Part shown: piece after piece, positions 8,669-16,734 of the stretch
How the letters are laid out: each line of letters starts with the position of its first letter
Position numbering within the stretch: the stretch's first letter is position 1
Assembly (NCBI RefSeq): GCF_019209835.1
Contig: NZ_JAHUTS010000001.1
Coordinates: 248,001 to 312,000 of the forward strand
Direction of reading: 5' to 3'
DNA length: 64,000 nt
From: Enterovibrio paralichthyis
GTDB lineage: Bacteria > Pseudomonadota > Gammaproteobacteria > Enterobacterales > Vibrionaceae
Translations under genes and position numbers: made by a program
The notes under the pieces: generated by a model
Seen by the model: only the letters and a program-made list of their open reading frames with translations
What the model was told of the DNA's origin: nothing
Databases searched by the model: none

Positions 8669-9187
8669 ATGAAACGTCGTATTGCTGCCTTTCTCTTTCT
8701 TCTGACTTTCCTGCCTTTTCATATGGCGCTGGCAGCTGACTCGTCCCAAACATATGAACACGCCGTTGATGGCAAGCTGATGATGGGTGAAAAAGAGTGG
8801 GTGAAGGTAGATGGTATAAACATCGTACTCAAGGCGCGTGTTGATACCGGCGCAACCACATCTTCCATCAGCGCAGTAGATATCGAACCGTTCGACCGCA
8901 ATGGTAAAAAGTGGGTGCGCTTCCGACTGGCTCATGATGGTAAAAAAAGCGAAGTGATGGAACGTCCGGTGAAACGCATTGTGCGTATTATCCAGTCGAG
9001 TGTTGAGGGTTATGATCGCCGTTATGTGGTTGAAATGCCGATTACCATTGGTGATGTAACGGAAGAAACCGAGTTTACGCTAAGGGATCGCCAGCATCTT
9101 ATTTATCCTGTGCTGCTGGGGCGTAGTTATCTGAGAGACACTGCTTTAGTGGATGTCAGCCGCCGCTACGTGCAGCCTAAACCGTAA
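8669..9187 (+). CDS. Periplasmic retropepsin-like protein (PF05618 'ATP-dependent zinc protease' family)
   Basis: The 172-residue protein starts with a Sec signal peptide ending 'MALA' (about residue 22). The mature domain has 'KARVDTGATTSSI', an aspartic-protease-type DTGA loop, then 'VLLGRSYLRDTALVDVS', the usual second half of this fold. This is the family often annotated as ATP-dependent zinc protease or RimK-associated, although no zinc or ATP site is visible; a single-DTG aspartic peptidase fold is the safer description. It is a single gene between the nrdDG terminator and a downstream terminator. Substrate unknown. Confidence 0.85.
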   Translation: MKRRIAAFLFLLTFLPFHMALAADSSQTYEHAVDGKLMMGEKEWVKVDGINIVLKARVDTGATTSSISAVDIEPFDRNGKKWVRFRLAHDGKKSEVMERPVKRIVRIIQSSVEGYDRRYVVEMPITIGDVTEETEFTLRDRQHLIYPVLLGRSYLRDTALVDVSRRYVQPKP

Positions 9188-9188
9188 C

Positions 9189-9249
9189 GGCGCGATCACA
9201 TCGCCAGTCAGTCACGCTGAATCCTGCTACTTTAGGTTGTTTGGGTACA
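9189..9249. repeat. Partial copy (right end) of a dispersed repeat
   Basis: Aligns with the right end of the element at 36736-37001: shared blocks are gcgatcaca, cagtca, cgctgaatcctgc and aggttgtttgggta. The left arm is missing. It lies immediately after the stop of the retropepsin-like gene. Confidence 0.75.
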
Positions 9250-9250
9250 A

Positions 9251-9288
9251 AAAAAAGCGCATCACGATACCTATCGGATGCGCTTTTT
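9251..9288. terminator. Rho-independent terminator
   Basis: Stem agcgcatc (9256-9263) and gatgcgct (9277-9284) with inner cgat/atcg pairs, A-rich on the left and T6 on the right. It ends the transcript of the retropepsin-like gene. It directly abuts the repeat copy. Confidence 0.88.
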
Positions 9289-9353
9289 TACTTGCGCCTT
9301 ACTGTGCATTTAGTAATGTAGCTTTCACCGTTTACAAATATGGAAGTTATTGA

Positions 9354-10538
9354 ATGTTAGACCTGCTTACTCCAGCGCAACAAGACCCTATCTTGTCCCT
9401 CTCCATCGCATTCCGTGAAGATCCACGCACCGAAAAAATGGATCTTGGCATTGGTGTATATAAAGACAGTCAAGGCATTACTCCGATTATGCAGGCTGTG
9501 AAAGCGGCACAACAGCAACTTGCAGAAACCCAGACAACCAAAAGCTATGTCGGCCTTGCGGGCAGCGAAGTGTTTAACCAGTCAATGGTTGATCTGCTGC
9601 TGAAAGGTACCGATGGCTACAGTCGCTGTGCCGCGGTACAAACGCCCGGCGCAAGCGGTGCTTTGCGCATGCTGGCTGATCTTATGTATCTCGCAAAGCC
9701 TATCACTACGGTGTGGATCACCAATCCAAGCTATGTGAACCATAAGCCTGTGATGGAGGCGGCAGGGTTGACGGTGAAGTATTACCCGTATTTTGACATG
9801 ACCACCAAACAGGTTGATGGTGAAGCGATGCTGGCAGCGCTCTCTAAAGCAGGCCCGGACGATGTCGTCCTGCTTCATGGCTGCTGCCACAACCCAACAG
9901 GCGCGGACATTCGCCATGAGCATTGGGAAGCCATCAATGAATTGGCACAGAAAAATGGGTTTACCCCGTTTGTCGACATTGCTTATCAGGGTTTTGGTTC
10001 GGGCATTGAGGAAGATGCAGCAGGTCTGCGTTTGCTTGCGGACTCTGTGGAAGAGATGCTAATTGCGACTTCTTGCTCGAAAAGCTTTGGTCTTTACCGT
10101 GAACGTACCGGTGCTGCGATTGTTATCGGCAAAAACAAAGAAGAAGCAATGAACGCGAAAGGGCGCATTCTTCAGCTGGCGCGAGCTACCTATACCATGC
10201 CACCTGATCACGGCGCAGCGATCGTACAGACCATCCTGACGGATGACGCACTGACCACACAATGGCGTGAAGAGCTAAATACCATGCGAAACCGCATTGT
10301 TTCTTTGCGTGAAGGGTTGAGCTCGGCGTTATCTGCACGCACTGGTGATAACCGGTACGATTTCATCAAATCGCACAAAGGGATGTTCTCTGTGCTTGGC
10401 CTTTCGGTTGAGCAGGTTGCGAAGTTGCGTGATGAATTCGGCATCTACGCGGTAGGAGACAGCCGGATTAACATTGCCGGTTTGACTGAAGCGAGAATCG
10501 ACTATTTGGCAGATGCCTTAATCACTATTTCAGAATAA
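9354..10538 (+). CDS. Class I aromatic/aspartate aminotransferase (TyrB/AspC-like)
   Basis: PLP-dependent transaminase, probably acting on aromatic amino acids and aspartate with 2-oxoglutarate. The 394-residue protein follows the TyrB/AspC layout: 'DLGIGVYKDSQG' near the N-terminus, 'LLHGCCHNPTGAD' (PLP and substrate binding), 'FVDIAYQGFGSG' (Asp and Tyr contacts) and 'SCSKSFGLYRERTG' with the PLP lysine. ATG at 9354 has GGAAG eight bases upstream. It is the third gene in the nrdD-nrdG neighbourhood, an order I recall from other vibrios. Exact substrate preference (TyrB versus AspC) cannot be fixed by eye. Confidence 0.9.
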   Translation: MLDLLTPAQQDPILSLSIAFREDPRTEKMDLGIGVYKDSQGITPIMQAVKAAQQQLAETQTTKSYVGLAGSEVFNQSMVDLLLKGTDGYSRCAAVQTPGASGALRMLADLMYLAKPITTVWITNPSYVNHKPVMEAAGLTVKYYPYFDMTTKQVDGEAMLAALSKAGPDDVVLLHGCCHNPTGADIRHEHWEAINELAQKNGFTPFVDIAYQGFGSGIEEDAAGLRLLADSVEEMLIATSCSKSFGLYRERTGAAIVIGKNKEEAMNAKGRILQLARATYTMPPDHGAAIVQTILTDDALTTQWREELNTMRNRIVSLREGLSSALSARTGDNRYDFIKSHKGMFSVLGLSVEQVAKLRDEFGIYAVGDSRINIAGLTEARIDYLADALITISE

Positions 10539-10545
10539 ACTGAAA

Positions 10546-10593
10546 TATACCCAAACAACCTGAATATGAGCATCTTCAGGTCGTTTGGGTATA
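10546..10593. repeat. Minimal palindromic copy of the dispersed repeat
   Basis: Starts tatacccaaacaacctgaa and ends cttcaggtcgtttgggtata, so the two terminal inverted repeats of the 36.7-kb element abut here with almost no interior. It forms a near-perfect hairpin of about 48 bp just after the aminotransferase stop and just before a separate terminator. Confidence 0.82.
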
Positions 10594-10599
10594 TATAAT

Positions 10600-10628
10600 A
10601 AAAATGGCCGGACAAATCGGCCATTTTT
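10600..10628. terminator. Bidirectional terminator
   Basis: Stem aaaaatggccg (10600-10610) and cggccattttt (10618-10628), loop gacaaat. It lies between the convergent aminotransferase and YceI genes. Confidence 0.92.
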
Positions 10629-10644
10629 ATTTAAGTGGCGTGTC

Positions 10645-11229
10645 TTATTTTTTATTAAATACGAGACTAACATTAACCGGAACTGTATCAGACAGTGGAA
10701 TACTACCAACGGTTTCTGCCAGTTTATTCAGGTTTTCAGTTGGAATACCAAATGAAGAGCCGCTGATAATGGTTGGTTTATAAGTATAAGCGACCAAAGT
10801 ATCACCCAGCTTTAATACATTGACATCAAAGTTTACGTCTACTGTTTTTCCGTGCAGTGTCACTTTTACTGGCAGGGAAACCTGCATTTGACGACCTGAC
10901 TTTTCTACCTCATCCATGGGAAACGTGCCAGCCACACTCAATGTCGGGAATGACTGGGCATTGAAAAACAAGGCATTCAAGCGCTCGTCACGGATGGGAA
11001 TACCTGTGCTAATTGAGCTAAGCGGAGATGTAATAGAAAACGCACCATCGTCATCGAGTTTCCCTTCAACGTTGGTAAGGTTTGCGGGCTCTACTGTGTA
11101 GGCTTTTTTAATGGTGGCAAAGTTAATTGAAGAAGCATCAGAATCTAATACATATTCATCAGCATTTACTGTAAAAGACATCGCTGTTGTACCAATAACA
11201 AAAGGCAGCATTGCCAGGAATTTATTCAT
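10645..11229 (-). CDS. YceI-family periplasmic protein
   Basis: Lipocalin-like YceI-domain protein, 194 aa, with a signal peptide ending near 'SFTVNA' (about residue 23). Typical features are the early 'YVLDSDASSINFATIKKA' strand, the 'RDERLNALFFNAQSFPTLSVAG' segment (family RDxHL..FFd...P) and 'VTLHGKTVDVNF'. Such domains bind polyisoprenoids or similar amphiphiles. Here no cytochrome b561 partner is adjacent, unlike the second YceI at 49376-49945. It is monocistronic and convergent with the aminotransferase gene. Confidence 0.88.
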   Translation of the reverse strand: MNKFLAMLPFVIGTTAMSFTVNADEYVLDSDASSINFATIKKAYTVEPANLTNVEGKLDDDGAFSITSPLSSISTGIPIRDERLNALFFNAQSFPTLSVAGTFPMDEVEKSGRQMQVSLPVKVTLHGKTVDVNFDVNVLKLGDTLVAYTYKPTIISGSSFGIPTENLNKLAETVGSIPLSDTVPVNVSLVFNKK

Positions 11230-11495
11230 TATTATTTCCCTTGTTATGTTTAAATGTATGTGTAGAGATTTTTATGCTCGTTTATTTGTTGTTAAATGTA
11301 TAGTGAATAAATACGATTACATTTTTCTGAAATATCGATTAATAATTTTCGGGACAGTTGTTTTATAAACAAGATGAAATAGTCGGATGGCAACAAATCA
11401 TGTAAAATTCATTGCCGTCGTTCTGAGCCATTTGGGTAACCATTGAAGGGCGTTTCTGTTACTATGTCTTTTTTTGAAAGTCAGGTAGTAAACCA

Positions 11496-11861
11496 ATGAA
11501 AATTCATCGAATTAATCCAGAGCAACGTTGGTCAGATGCCACCGTATTCAATGGTATCGCTCACTTTGTAGAAGTGCCTGAGAGCGACTTAAGCGCCGAT
11601 ATCAAGGGACAGACTGAACAGGTCCTGGCGCAGGCAGAGAAAAATCTTGCCGGTATTGGCAGCGACAAAACACGCATTCTGTCAGTCACTATCTACATCA
11701 CCGATTTCGCTAATCTCCCTGCGATGAACGAAGTGTGGGATGCCTGGTTTGAACCGGGTACTGCACCAAGCCGCGCGTGTGTGAAAGTAGAGCTGGCTGA
11801 CCCTGAGTACTTGGTCGAGATGGCATTCGTTGCCGCAGCCGGCGAAGCCTACCAAAGCTAA
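11496..11861 (+). CDS. RidA-family protein (YoaB-like)
   Basis: Small cytosolic protein of the RidA/YER057c/UK114 superfamily, members of which hydrolyse reactive enamine or imine intermediates. The 121-residue sequence has the family core 'RILSVTIYITDFANLPAMNEVWDAWF' and 'APSRACVKVELADPEYLVEMAFVAA', with the conserved Arg that in RidA binds the substrate carboxylate. It is shorter on the N-terminal side and more YoaB-like than canonical RidA. A single gene followed by a strong terminator. Confidence 0.88.
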   Translation: MKIHRINPEQRWSDATVFNGIAHFVEVPESDLSADIKGQTEQVLAQAEKNLAGIGSDKTRILSVTIYITDFANLPAMNEVWDAWFEPGTAPSRACVKVELADPEYLVEMAFVAAAGEAYQS

Positions 11862-11872
11862 GGCTGCGCATA

Positions 11873-11910
11873 ACAATGAAGGCGGTTTTCACCGCCTTCA
11901 TTGTGTTTCT
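11873..11910 (+). terminator. Terminator of the RidA-family gene
   Basis: A perfect 14-bp stem: acaatgaaggcggt (11873-11886) and accgccttcattgt (11891-11904), loop tttc, followed by gtttct. Confidence 0.85.
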
Positions 11911-12003
11911 ACTTCTCTTCTCTCTTCTCTCTTTTGTCTCCAAATCTCTAATCTCTAACCTCAAGTCTCTAATCTGTTGTCTCTCGCTTCTATCCTTCAA
12001 ATC
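11911..12003. repeat. Heptamer-periodic pyrimidine-rich tract
   Basis: An almost pure pyrimidine stretch on the plus strand. From about 11944 it can be cut into successive seven-base units: atctcta, atctcta, acctcaa, gtctcta, atctgtt, gtctctc, gcttcta, tccttca. The tract runs into the 3' end of the Dyp peroxidase gene, whose stop is at 11990-11992. It looks like a decayed minisatellite with 7-bp units. Confidence 0.65.
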
Positions 12004-12931
12004 TTTCATCAAGAAAACGCTGTGAAGGTACAAAGTAATTACAGCCTGTCTGAGCCTCAACGAAATTCAGCAGGTGATCGTAGTGGCCGTTTTCATCGGC
12101 ATGGATCATCTGGCTAAGTGAGGTTTCGATGGTTGAGACCGAGGCGGCGAACCCGACAAACATGGTGCCATGCTCAATGGCATTCCCGTAAGGACGGTTC
12201 TGGCGAAACATTTTGATCTCCTCGCCGTCGATTTCCACTTTGCTTTTTGCATTGTGCGCCGAGGCAGGCTTCTCCTCATCGCTTAATTCGATATCATCCA
12301 TTTTGGTTCGCCCAACCACACGCTCTTGCTGCTCGGTTGCAAGCGCATCCCAATCTTCCTGTCGGTCAACATAACGTTGAACAACCAGGTAGCTGCCACC
12401 AAGCTCTGTGTCAGAGCCCTCGCTCACCAATACCGATTCAGCGCGTTCATCACTGACAGGGTTTTCTGTGCCATCAACGAAATCGATCATGTCGCGGTTG
12501 TCGAGATACTTATAGCCTTGGATATCTTCGGACAAATCCGCGATGTGCTTGAGCGCACCGGCCATGTGTTTGGCTACCTGAAAGTTTAGGTCTTTCCTTT
12601 CTGATTTAATCATCAGGAAGATATCACCAGGCGTTGAGGGAAATGTTCGCCCGCCATCGGCAAGGGCAGGGAAGGGATGCAGCTCTTTCGGTAAGGCGAC
12701 ATCAGGAAACAGGATCGGCCAACTGTTTGCAGAAAAGCCCATTGTTACGGAAAGCCCGGCATTTGAATCTTTTTGCCGGATGGACTTTTCGATACCGGGC
12801 AGTTGGGAAAGTGCCTCGTTGATTTCCTCAACATTCAGCCACTGGTCTTTGAGCGTAAAGGTCAGAAATTCTGCATGGGTTGTTGGATCAGACAAAACGC
12901 CCGGCTGTGCCAGAGCAATGAGTTCGTTCAT
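11990..12931 (-). CDS. Dyp-type heme peroxidase (YfeX-like)
   Basis: Dye-decolourising-type peroxidase using heme and hydrogen peroxide, 313 aa from the chosen start. Family motifs are 'DFVDGTENP' (the GxxDG-type distal Asp loop) and 'GNAIEHGTMFVGFAAS' containing the proximal His region, plus an Arg-containing 'VVQRYV' strand. No signal peptide, so cytosolic. The start is ATG at 12929-12931 because AGGATGG lies just upstream; an extension to a GTG at 12967 lacks that support. The last codons are built from the pyrimidine-rich repeat tract. Physiological substrate unknown. Confidence 0.9.
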   Translation of the reverse strand: MNELIALAQPGVLSDPTTHAEFLTFTLKDQWLNVEEINEALSQLPGIEKSIRQKDSNAGLSVTMGFSANSWPILFPDVALPKELHPFPALADGGRTFPSTPGDIFLMIKSERKDLNFQVAKHMAGALKHIADLSEDIQGYKYLDNRDMIDFVDGTENPVSDERAESVLVSEGSDTELGGSYLVVQRYVDRQEDWDALATEQQERVVGRTKMDDIELSDEEKPASAHNAKSKVEIDGEEIKMFRQNRPYGNAIEHGTMFVGFAASVSTIETSLSQMIHADENGHYDHLLNFVEAQTGCNYFVPSQRFLDERFEG

Positions 12932-13163
12932 AAACCATCCTGTTCGATGAGTTGTCGTTAGTTTCACGAATCATAGAACAGAGATGGCTGTACTGTTGGG
13001 GTAGGTTTGAGACGGAAAACAATCTTGATTTGCGCAAAAGAAAACGGTTAAGCGAACCTAAGTCTCGGTTTGCCTACACAAAACTTTCATCAAAATGGAC
13101 AGTGAATTGAAGTGTAATTACGATAACCTTTATCTAAACAACACAGTTGCATATAGGGAAATC

Positions 13164-13604
13164 ATGCTCTGGCATAAAGTCGACTACCAACTCAAACTTC
13201 ACGACATCAGCCTGATTGTCGGCGCAAACCGCACCGAGAAGACCAAATTTCTTTTAGAGCAGTACGGTGACACGCCTTTTACGCTTGACGTTTCCAAGGC
13301 AAAAATCGCCTATTGCGGCGGTGACACAACCATTACCGAACAGGAATGGCAGCAGATGGCAGAGCGCGACTGCCGGTTTATTGCGGTGGATGACACTCAT
13401 CTGCTGAAGCCGGAAGATATGCTCAAACTGATAGACATGGCGGTAAGCTGCAAAAAACGCCTCTATCTTGCGTGTCACGACACCATTTCATCCCACTTAT
13501 CTTCCATTCTTGGTCATGCACGCCGTTATGAACTGTCGGTGGTTAAGTTGGTAAGGCTAACGCCAGAAGAGGTGTGTGCCTGGACACTGGCGGATTTTCA
13601 GTAG
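13164..13604 (+). CDS. Unknown protein with a degenerate P-loop-like motif
   Basis: I do not recognise the family. From ATG at 13164 the product is 146 aa; AGGG upstream supports this start, while an in-frame ATG at 13095 would add 23 residues without a visible ribosome-binding site. The sequence reads like the core of a RecA/AAA-type ATPase: 'LIVGANRTEKTKFLL' resembles a Walker A motif in which the second Gly is replaced by Glu, 'RFIAVDDTHLL' resembles a Walker B strand, and 'RLYLACHDTI' could be the sensor strand. Nucleotide binding is uncertain. It is a single gene ending at a shared terminator. Confidence 0.72.
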   Translation: MLWHKVDYQLKLHDISLIVGANRTEKTKFLLEQYGDTPFTLDVSKAKIAYCGGDTTITEQEWQQMAERDCRFIAVDDTHLLKPEDMLKLIDMAVSCKKRLYLACHDTISSHLSSILGHARRYELSVVKLVRLTPEEVCAWTLADFQ

Positions 13605-13618
13605 TAGCGCTGCCAACA

Positions 13619-13645
13619 AAAAGCCCCGCAGATGCGGGGCTTTTA
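13619..13645. terminator. Bidirectional terminator
   Basis: Stem gccccgc (13623-13629) and gcggggc (13634-13640), loop agat, with A tract before and T tract after. It lies between the P-loop-like gene and the convergent rbgA. Confidence 0.9.
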
Positions 13646-13658
13646 ATTTTTGAAATGA

Positions 13659-14603
13659 TCAGCGTTTGTTACGCAGATAACGCTTACGGCGTTCTTCTTT
13701 GTTCTTGGCTTTCTCTTCCGCTTTTTGCGCGGCAGCTTCTTCCACTTCAACCAGTTCCTGACTGATCATATCTGGATGTTCCAGCGTGATAAGGCCAAGG
13801 GTGCCGCTACGAAGGTCATTCAGCAGGATTTCAGAGGCTTTGTGCAGGTCGATACGGCCACCGGCACGCAGACAGCCACGTTTCTCGCCAATTGCTTCCA
13901 TCAACTCCACTTCATTCTCTGGAAGCTCGTCGATGTTGTAACGCTTTTTCAGCAATTCTGGGTAGGCTTTTGCCAGATACTCAACGGTGTAGAAAGCGAC
14001 TTCATCATATTCCATCGCGGTGTCTTTTACCGCACCAGTTGCCGCCAGACGGAAACCACTGTGCGGGTTTTCAACTTTCGGCCACAAGATCCCCGGCGTG
14101 TCTGACAGCACAACACCGTTTTGCAGGTTGATACGTTGCTGCTGACGGGTTACTGCAGGTTGGTTACCGGTTTTTGCAACCACTCGGCCTGCCAGAGTGT
14201 TGATGATGGTGGATTTACCCACGTTCGGGATCCCCATGATCATGGTGCGGATGTTCTTGCCCATCTCTTCGCGATGTGGCGCAAGTTTACGGCAAAGCTC
14301 CATGATTTTGTTTACTTCACTGATTTGCTCAGTAGTAATTGCCATCGCCTTTACGCCTTGCTCTTTCTCAAGGTGCTCAAGCCACAGGGCTGTCATTTCA
14401 GGGTCTGCCAAATCACGTTTGTTCAGCACCTTGATCACAGGCTTGTCTTTACGGATACGACGGATCAGCGGGTTTTCGCTGCTGAACGGAATACGGGCAT
14501 CAAGAACTTCGATGATGACGTCGATCTTTGGAACGACTTCTTCAATCTCTTTGCGCGCTTTGTGCATGTGGCCAGGGAACCACTGAATAGAGTTATTAAT
14601 CAT
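13659..14603 (-). CDS. rbgA: Ribosome biogenesis GTPase YlqF/RbgA
   Basis: Circularly permuted GTPase that helps late assembly of the large ribosomal subunit. The motif order is diagnostic: G4 'NKRDLADP' comes first, then G1 'GIPNVGKSTIINTL', then G3 'DTPGILWPK'. The N-terminus 'IQWFPGHMHKA' is the RbgA signature, and the C-terminal third is the RNA-binding domain ending in a basic tail 'KNKEERRKRYLRNKR'. At 314 aa it is full length. Single gene on the minus strand. Confidence 0.95.
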   Translation of the reverse strand: MINNSIQWFPGHMHKARKEIEEVVPKIDVIIEVLDARIPFSSENPLIRRIRKDKPVIKVLNKRDLADPEMTALWLEHLEKEQGVKAMAITTEQISEVNKIMELCRKLAPHREEMGKNIRTMIMGIPNVGKSTIINTLAGRVVAKTGNQPAVTRQQQRINLQNGVVLSDTPGILWPKVENPHSGFRLAATGAVKDTAMEYDEVAFYTVEYLAKAYPELLKKRYNIDELPENEVELMEAIGEKRGCLRAGGRIDLHKASEILLNDLRSGTLGLITLEHPDMISQELVEVEEAAAQKAEEKAKNKEERRKRYLRNKR

Positions 14604-14763
14604 GGGGATGATTGCCTTTCTGAAATCTGTCTATCGCGCAACCGCTTTGCAAACGTTGCAAAAGGTGCCGACGGAATTTGGCGCTGATTCTAGCACTTTA
14701 CGTGAGCGAACGTAAAAATTTACAGCGAGACAGACCCATGACTGGTTAAGGGATGGGCGATAT

Positions 14764-14781
14764 CCCGGCGCTACCGCCGGG
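14764..14781 (-). terminator. GC-rich hairpin after the EAL gene
   Basis: cccggcg (14764-14770) pairs with cgccggg (14775-14781) around loop ctac, eight bases beyond the stop of the minus-strand EAL gene. No T run follows, so intrinsic termination is uncertain. Confidence 0.4.
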
Positions 14782-14788
14782 AGGAAGG

Positions 14789-15628
14789 CTACATAACTTC
14801 GGCCACTTGCGGAATGGTGATGAAATCTTGCGGATGGGAAAAGAAAGCCTCGATAGATTGCGGCATACCCAGGAAGTACCCTTGGTAGTAATCAACGTTC
14901 AATAAGCGCATTGCGTTGTACTCATCAAGATTCTCAATTCCTTCAACCAATACCTTGGCATTCACCTCGTTCGCCAGGGTGATTGCTTCCATCAAAGGTG
15001 TTGTTTCGCCTGTCATGTAGCGTTCGAGCATAGAACGGTCAATTTTTAGCACATTTGGGTTGATCATCCTAACGCGCGATTCTTTTGACCCTTCCACACC
15101 ATAGTCATCAACCGCAATCTTAAAACCGGACGAAATAGACTGTTCGGCAGCGACTGACAGGGAGAGGGGATCATCATGTAAATGCTCGACTACTTCCAGC
15201 ACTACATGGCGGCGGGGAATACCAATTTCCTTCAACCGCTTCAGCATCAGTTTTTGGCTGGAAAAGTTAGCAATGGAAGCCACCGCAGACGATGGCAACA
15301 TATTCAAAAATATAGAGTAAGTGCCTGCGCATCGAGAGAAGTTACGCAGGTGAATAACACGCGCCAGTTTATCGATGCTTATCTGCTTGTAGTAGTCGGG
15401 GTGCCCTCTATCGAGGTTGCGGAAAATATGGGCAGGGCAGACAGTTTCTCCATCTTCGTTGGTAGCCCTGAGCAATGCTTCAAACCCCAGAACGGTTTGG
15501 TCAGCGCGGAATATTGGCTGGTAAACACTACGAAATACAAGACCATTGAAAAGTGCAATTACATCACCGTTTTCTTCGACGTGAAGACACTGTTCAAATT
15601 CGGCTTGTGTCATTAACTGGGTGTCCAA
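14789..15628 (-). CDS. EAL-domain protein (putative c-di-GMP phosphodiesterase)
   Basis: Stand-alone EAL domain, 279 aa, no transmembrane segment or sensory domain. Catalytic positions appear present: 'GFEALLRA' (Glu50 of EAL), 'FLNMLPSS' (Asn), 'VVLEVVEH' (Glu), 'AVDDYG' (Asp-Asp), 'VLKIDRSML' (Lys) and 'LVEGIEN' (Glu). Loop 6, normally DDFGTGYSS, reads 'DDYGVEGSKE', which may weaken dimerisation or metal binding. The start is TTG at 15628 because AGAGGT precedes it; the next ATG (15613) lacks a ribosome-binding site. It could be a catalytic phosphodiesterase or a c-di-GMP sensor. Confidence 0.85.
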   Translation of the reverse strand: MDTQLMTQAEFEQCLHVEENGDVIALFNGLVFRSVYQPIFRADQTVLGFEALLRATNEDGETVCPAHIFRNLDRGHPDYYKQISIDKLARVIHLRNFSRCAGTYSIFLNMLPSSAVASIANFSSQKLMLKRLKEIGIPRRHVVLEVVEHLHDDPLSLSVAAEQSISSGFKIAVDDYGVEGSKESRVRMINPNVLKIDRSMLERYMTGETTPLMEAITLANEVNAKVLVEGIENLDEYNAMRLLNVDYYQGYFLGMPQSIEAFFSHPQDFITIPQVAEVM

Positions 15629-15917
15629 AATTCGCTACCTCTGCATGCGGATCTGTACCATGTTACGCGAAACATAGGCACGGAAAAACTCCCTCAATTC
15701 ACGGCGCGAGATTAATGTGATCCACTCCATGTCAGTGTCAAAAGTTTAGGGTTATTCGGCTTTGAATTGAAGACAGGCTGTTAAACCCTATTTTCCGCAA
15801 TGTAAAAACCGTACGTAAAAAAATTGTTACACATCGCCATGCGGTAAAAATCCGCCTTCACTTCCGCTTCAAATTTAAGCCGCTATCGTTTGGTTATGGC
15901 TCGCGCTGGGGAGATGG

Positions 15918-16724
15918 ATGATGAAAATCAGCAAATACGTATCAAAACCCATGGACGATAATGGACAGATCGCGTGGTCGGAATCTGAGCATACTGTGTG
16001 GCACAAATTGGTAACCCGACAGCTATCCTGCATCAAAGGTAAAGCTTGCCAGGAATACTTTGATGGCTTGGACATGCTAAGCCTGCCAACAGACAATGCG
16101 CCTCAGGTGAGCGACATAAACCGTGTGCTCATGCAAAGCACGGGCTGGCAACTGGAAGCCGTACCCGCGCTGATAGATTTCGATAAATTCTTCGCTTTAC
16201 TGGCAGACCGGAAGTTTCCCGTCGCAACGTTTTTGCGTACCGAAGACGACTTTGACTATTTGCAGGAGCCAGACTTCTTCCACGAAGTTTTTGGTCACTG
16301 TGCCATGCTGACCCATCCGGCTTTTGCATCCTTTACCCATCATTATGGCAAGCTTGGATTGAATGCCTCCAAAGCAGAACGGGTTTATCTGGCTCGTCTC
16401 TATTGGTTTACCGTCGAATTCGGGCTGATTGAAAACGCCAGTGGCCGTTCAATTTATGGCGGTGGCATTCTGTCATCACCTGCTGAGACTGAGTACGCCT
16501 TTGCCAGCAGTGAACCAGTCAGAAAAAGGCTGGATGTTCTGGATGTAATGCGCACACCTTACCGCATCGACATTCTCCAGCCACTCTATTACTGCCTGGA
16601 GTCGCTTGACGAGCTGTATGAACTTGAGAAGATGGATTTAATCGCGTGTGTTCGCCGGGCCATGGCGCTTGGACTGCATGCGCCTTTATACCCAGAGAAG
16701 TACCCACAAAAAATCGCACAATAG
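15918..16724 (+). CDS. phhA: Phenylalanine 4-monooxygenase (phenylalanine hydroxylase)
   Basis: Converts phenylalanine to tyrosine with O2, Fe(II) and a reduced pterin. The 268-residue protein is the bacterial monodomain form. The iron site is complete: His122 and His127 in 'DFFHEVFGHCAMLTHP' and Glu167 in 'WFTVEFGL'. The next gene is the pterin recycling enzyme phhB, ten bases downstream, so the two form an operon. Reduced monapterin made by FolX/FolM (50.6-51.7 kb) is a plausible cofactor, as known in Pseudomonas. Upstream 15629-15917 is an AT-rich promoter region where I see no convincing TyrR box. Confidence 0.97.
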   Translation: MMKISKYVSKPMDDNGQIAWSESEHTVWHKLVTRQLSCIKGKACQEYFDGLDMLSLPTDNAPQVSDINRVLMQSTGWQLEAVPALIDFDKFFALLADRKFPVATFLRTEDDFDYLQEPDFFHEVFGHCAMLTHPAFASFTHHYGKLGLNASKAERVYLARLYWFTVEFGLIENASGRSIYGGGILSSPAETEYAFASSEPVRKRLDVLDVMRTPYRIDILQPLYYCLESLDELYELEKMDLIACVRRAMALGLHAPLYPEKYPQKIAQ

Positions 16725-16734
16725 GGAGAGTGAA

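Noticed and set aside
14121..14687. 188-codon plus-strand open frame opposite rbgA
   Set aside because: Antisense to the GTPase motifs; no independent support.
15781..15830. TyrR box before phhA
   Set aside because: A TGTAAA half is present (15801-15806), but the matching TTTACA at the correct spacing is absent.
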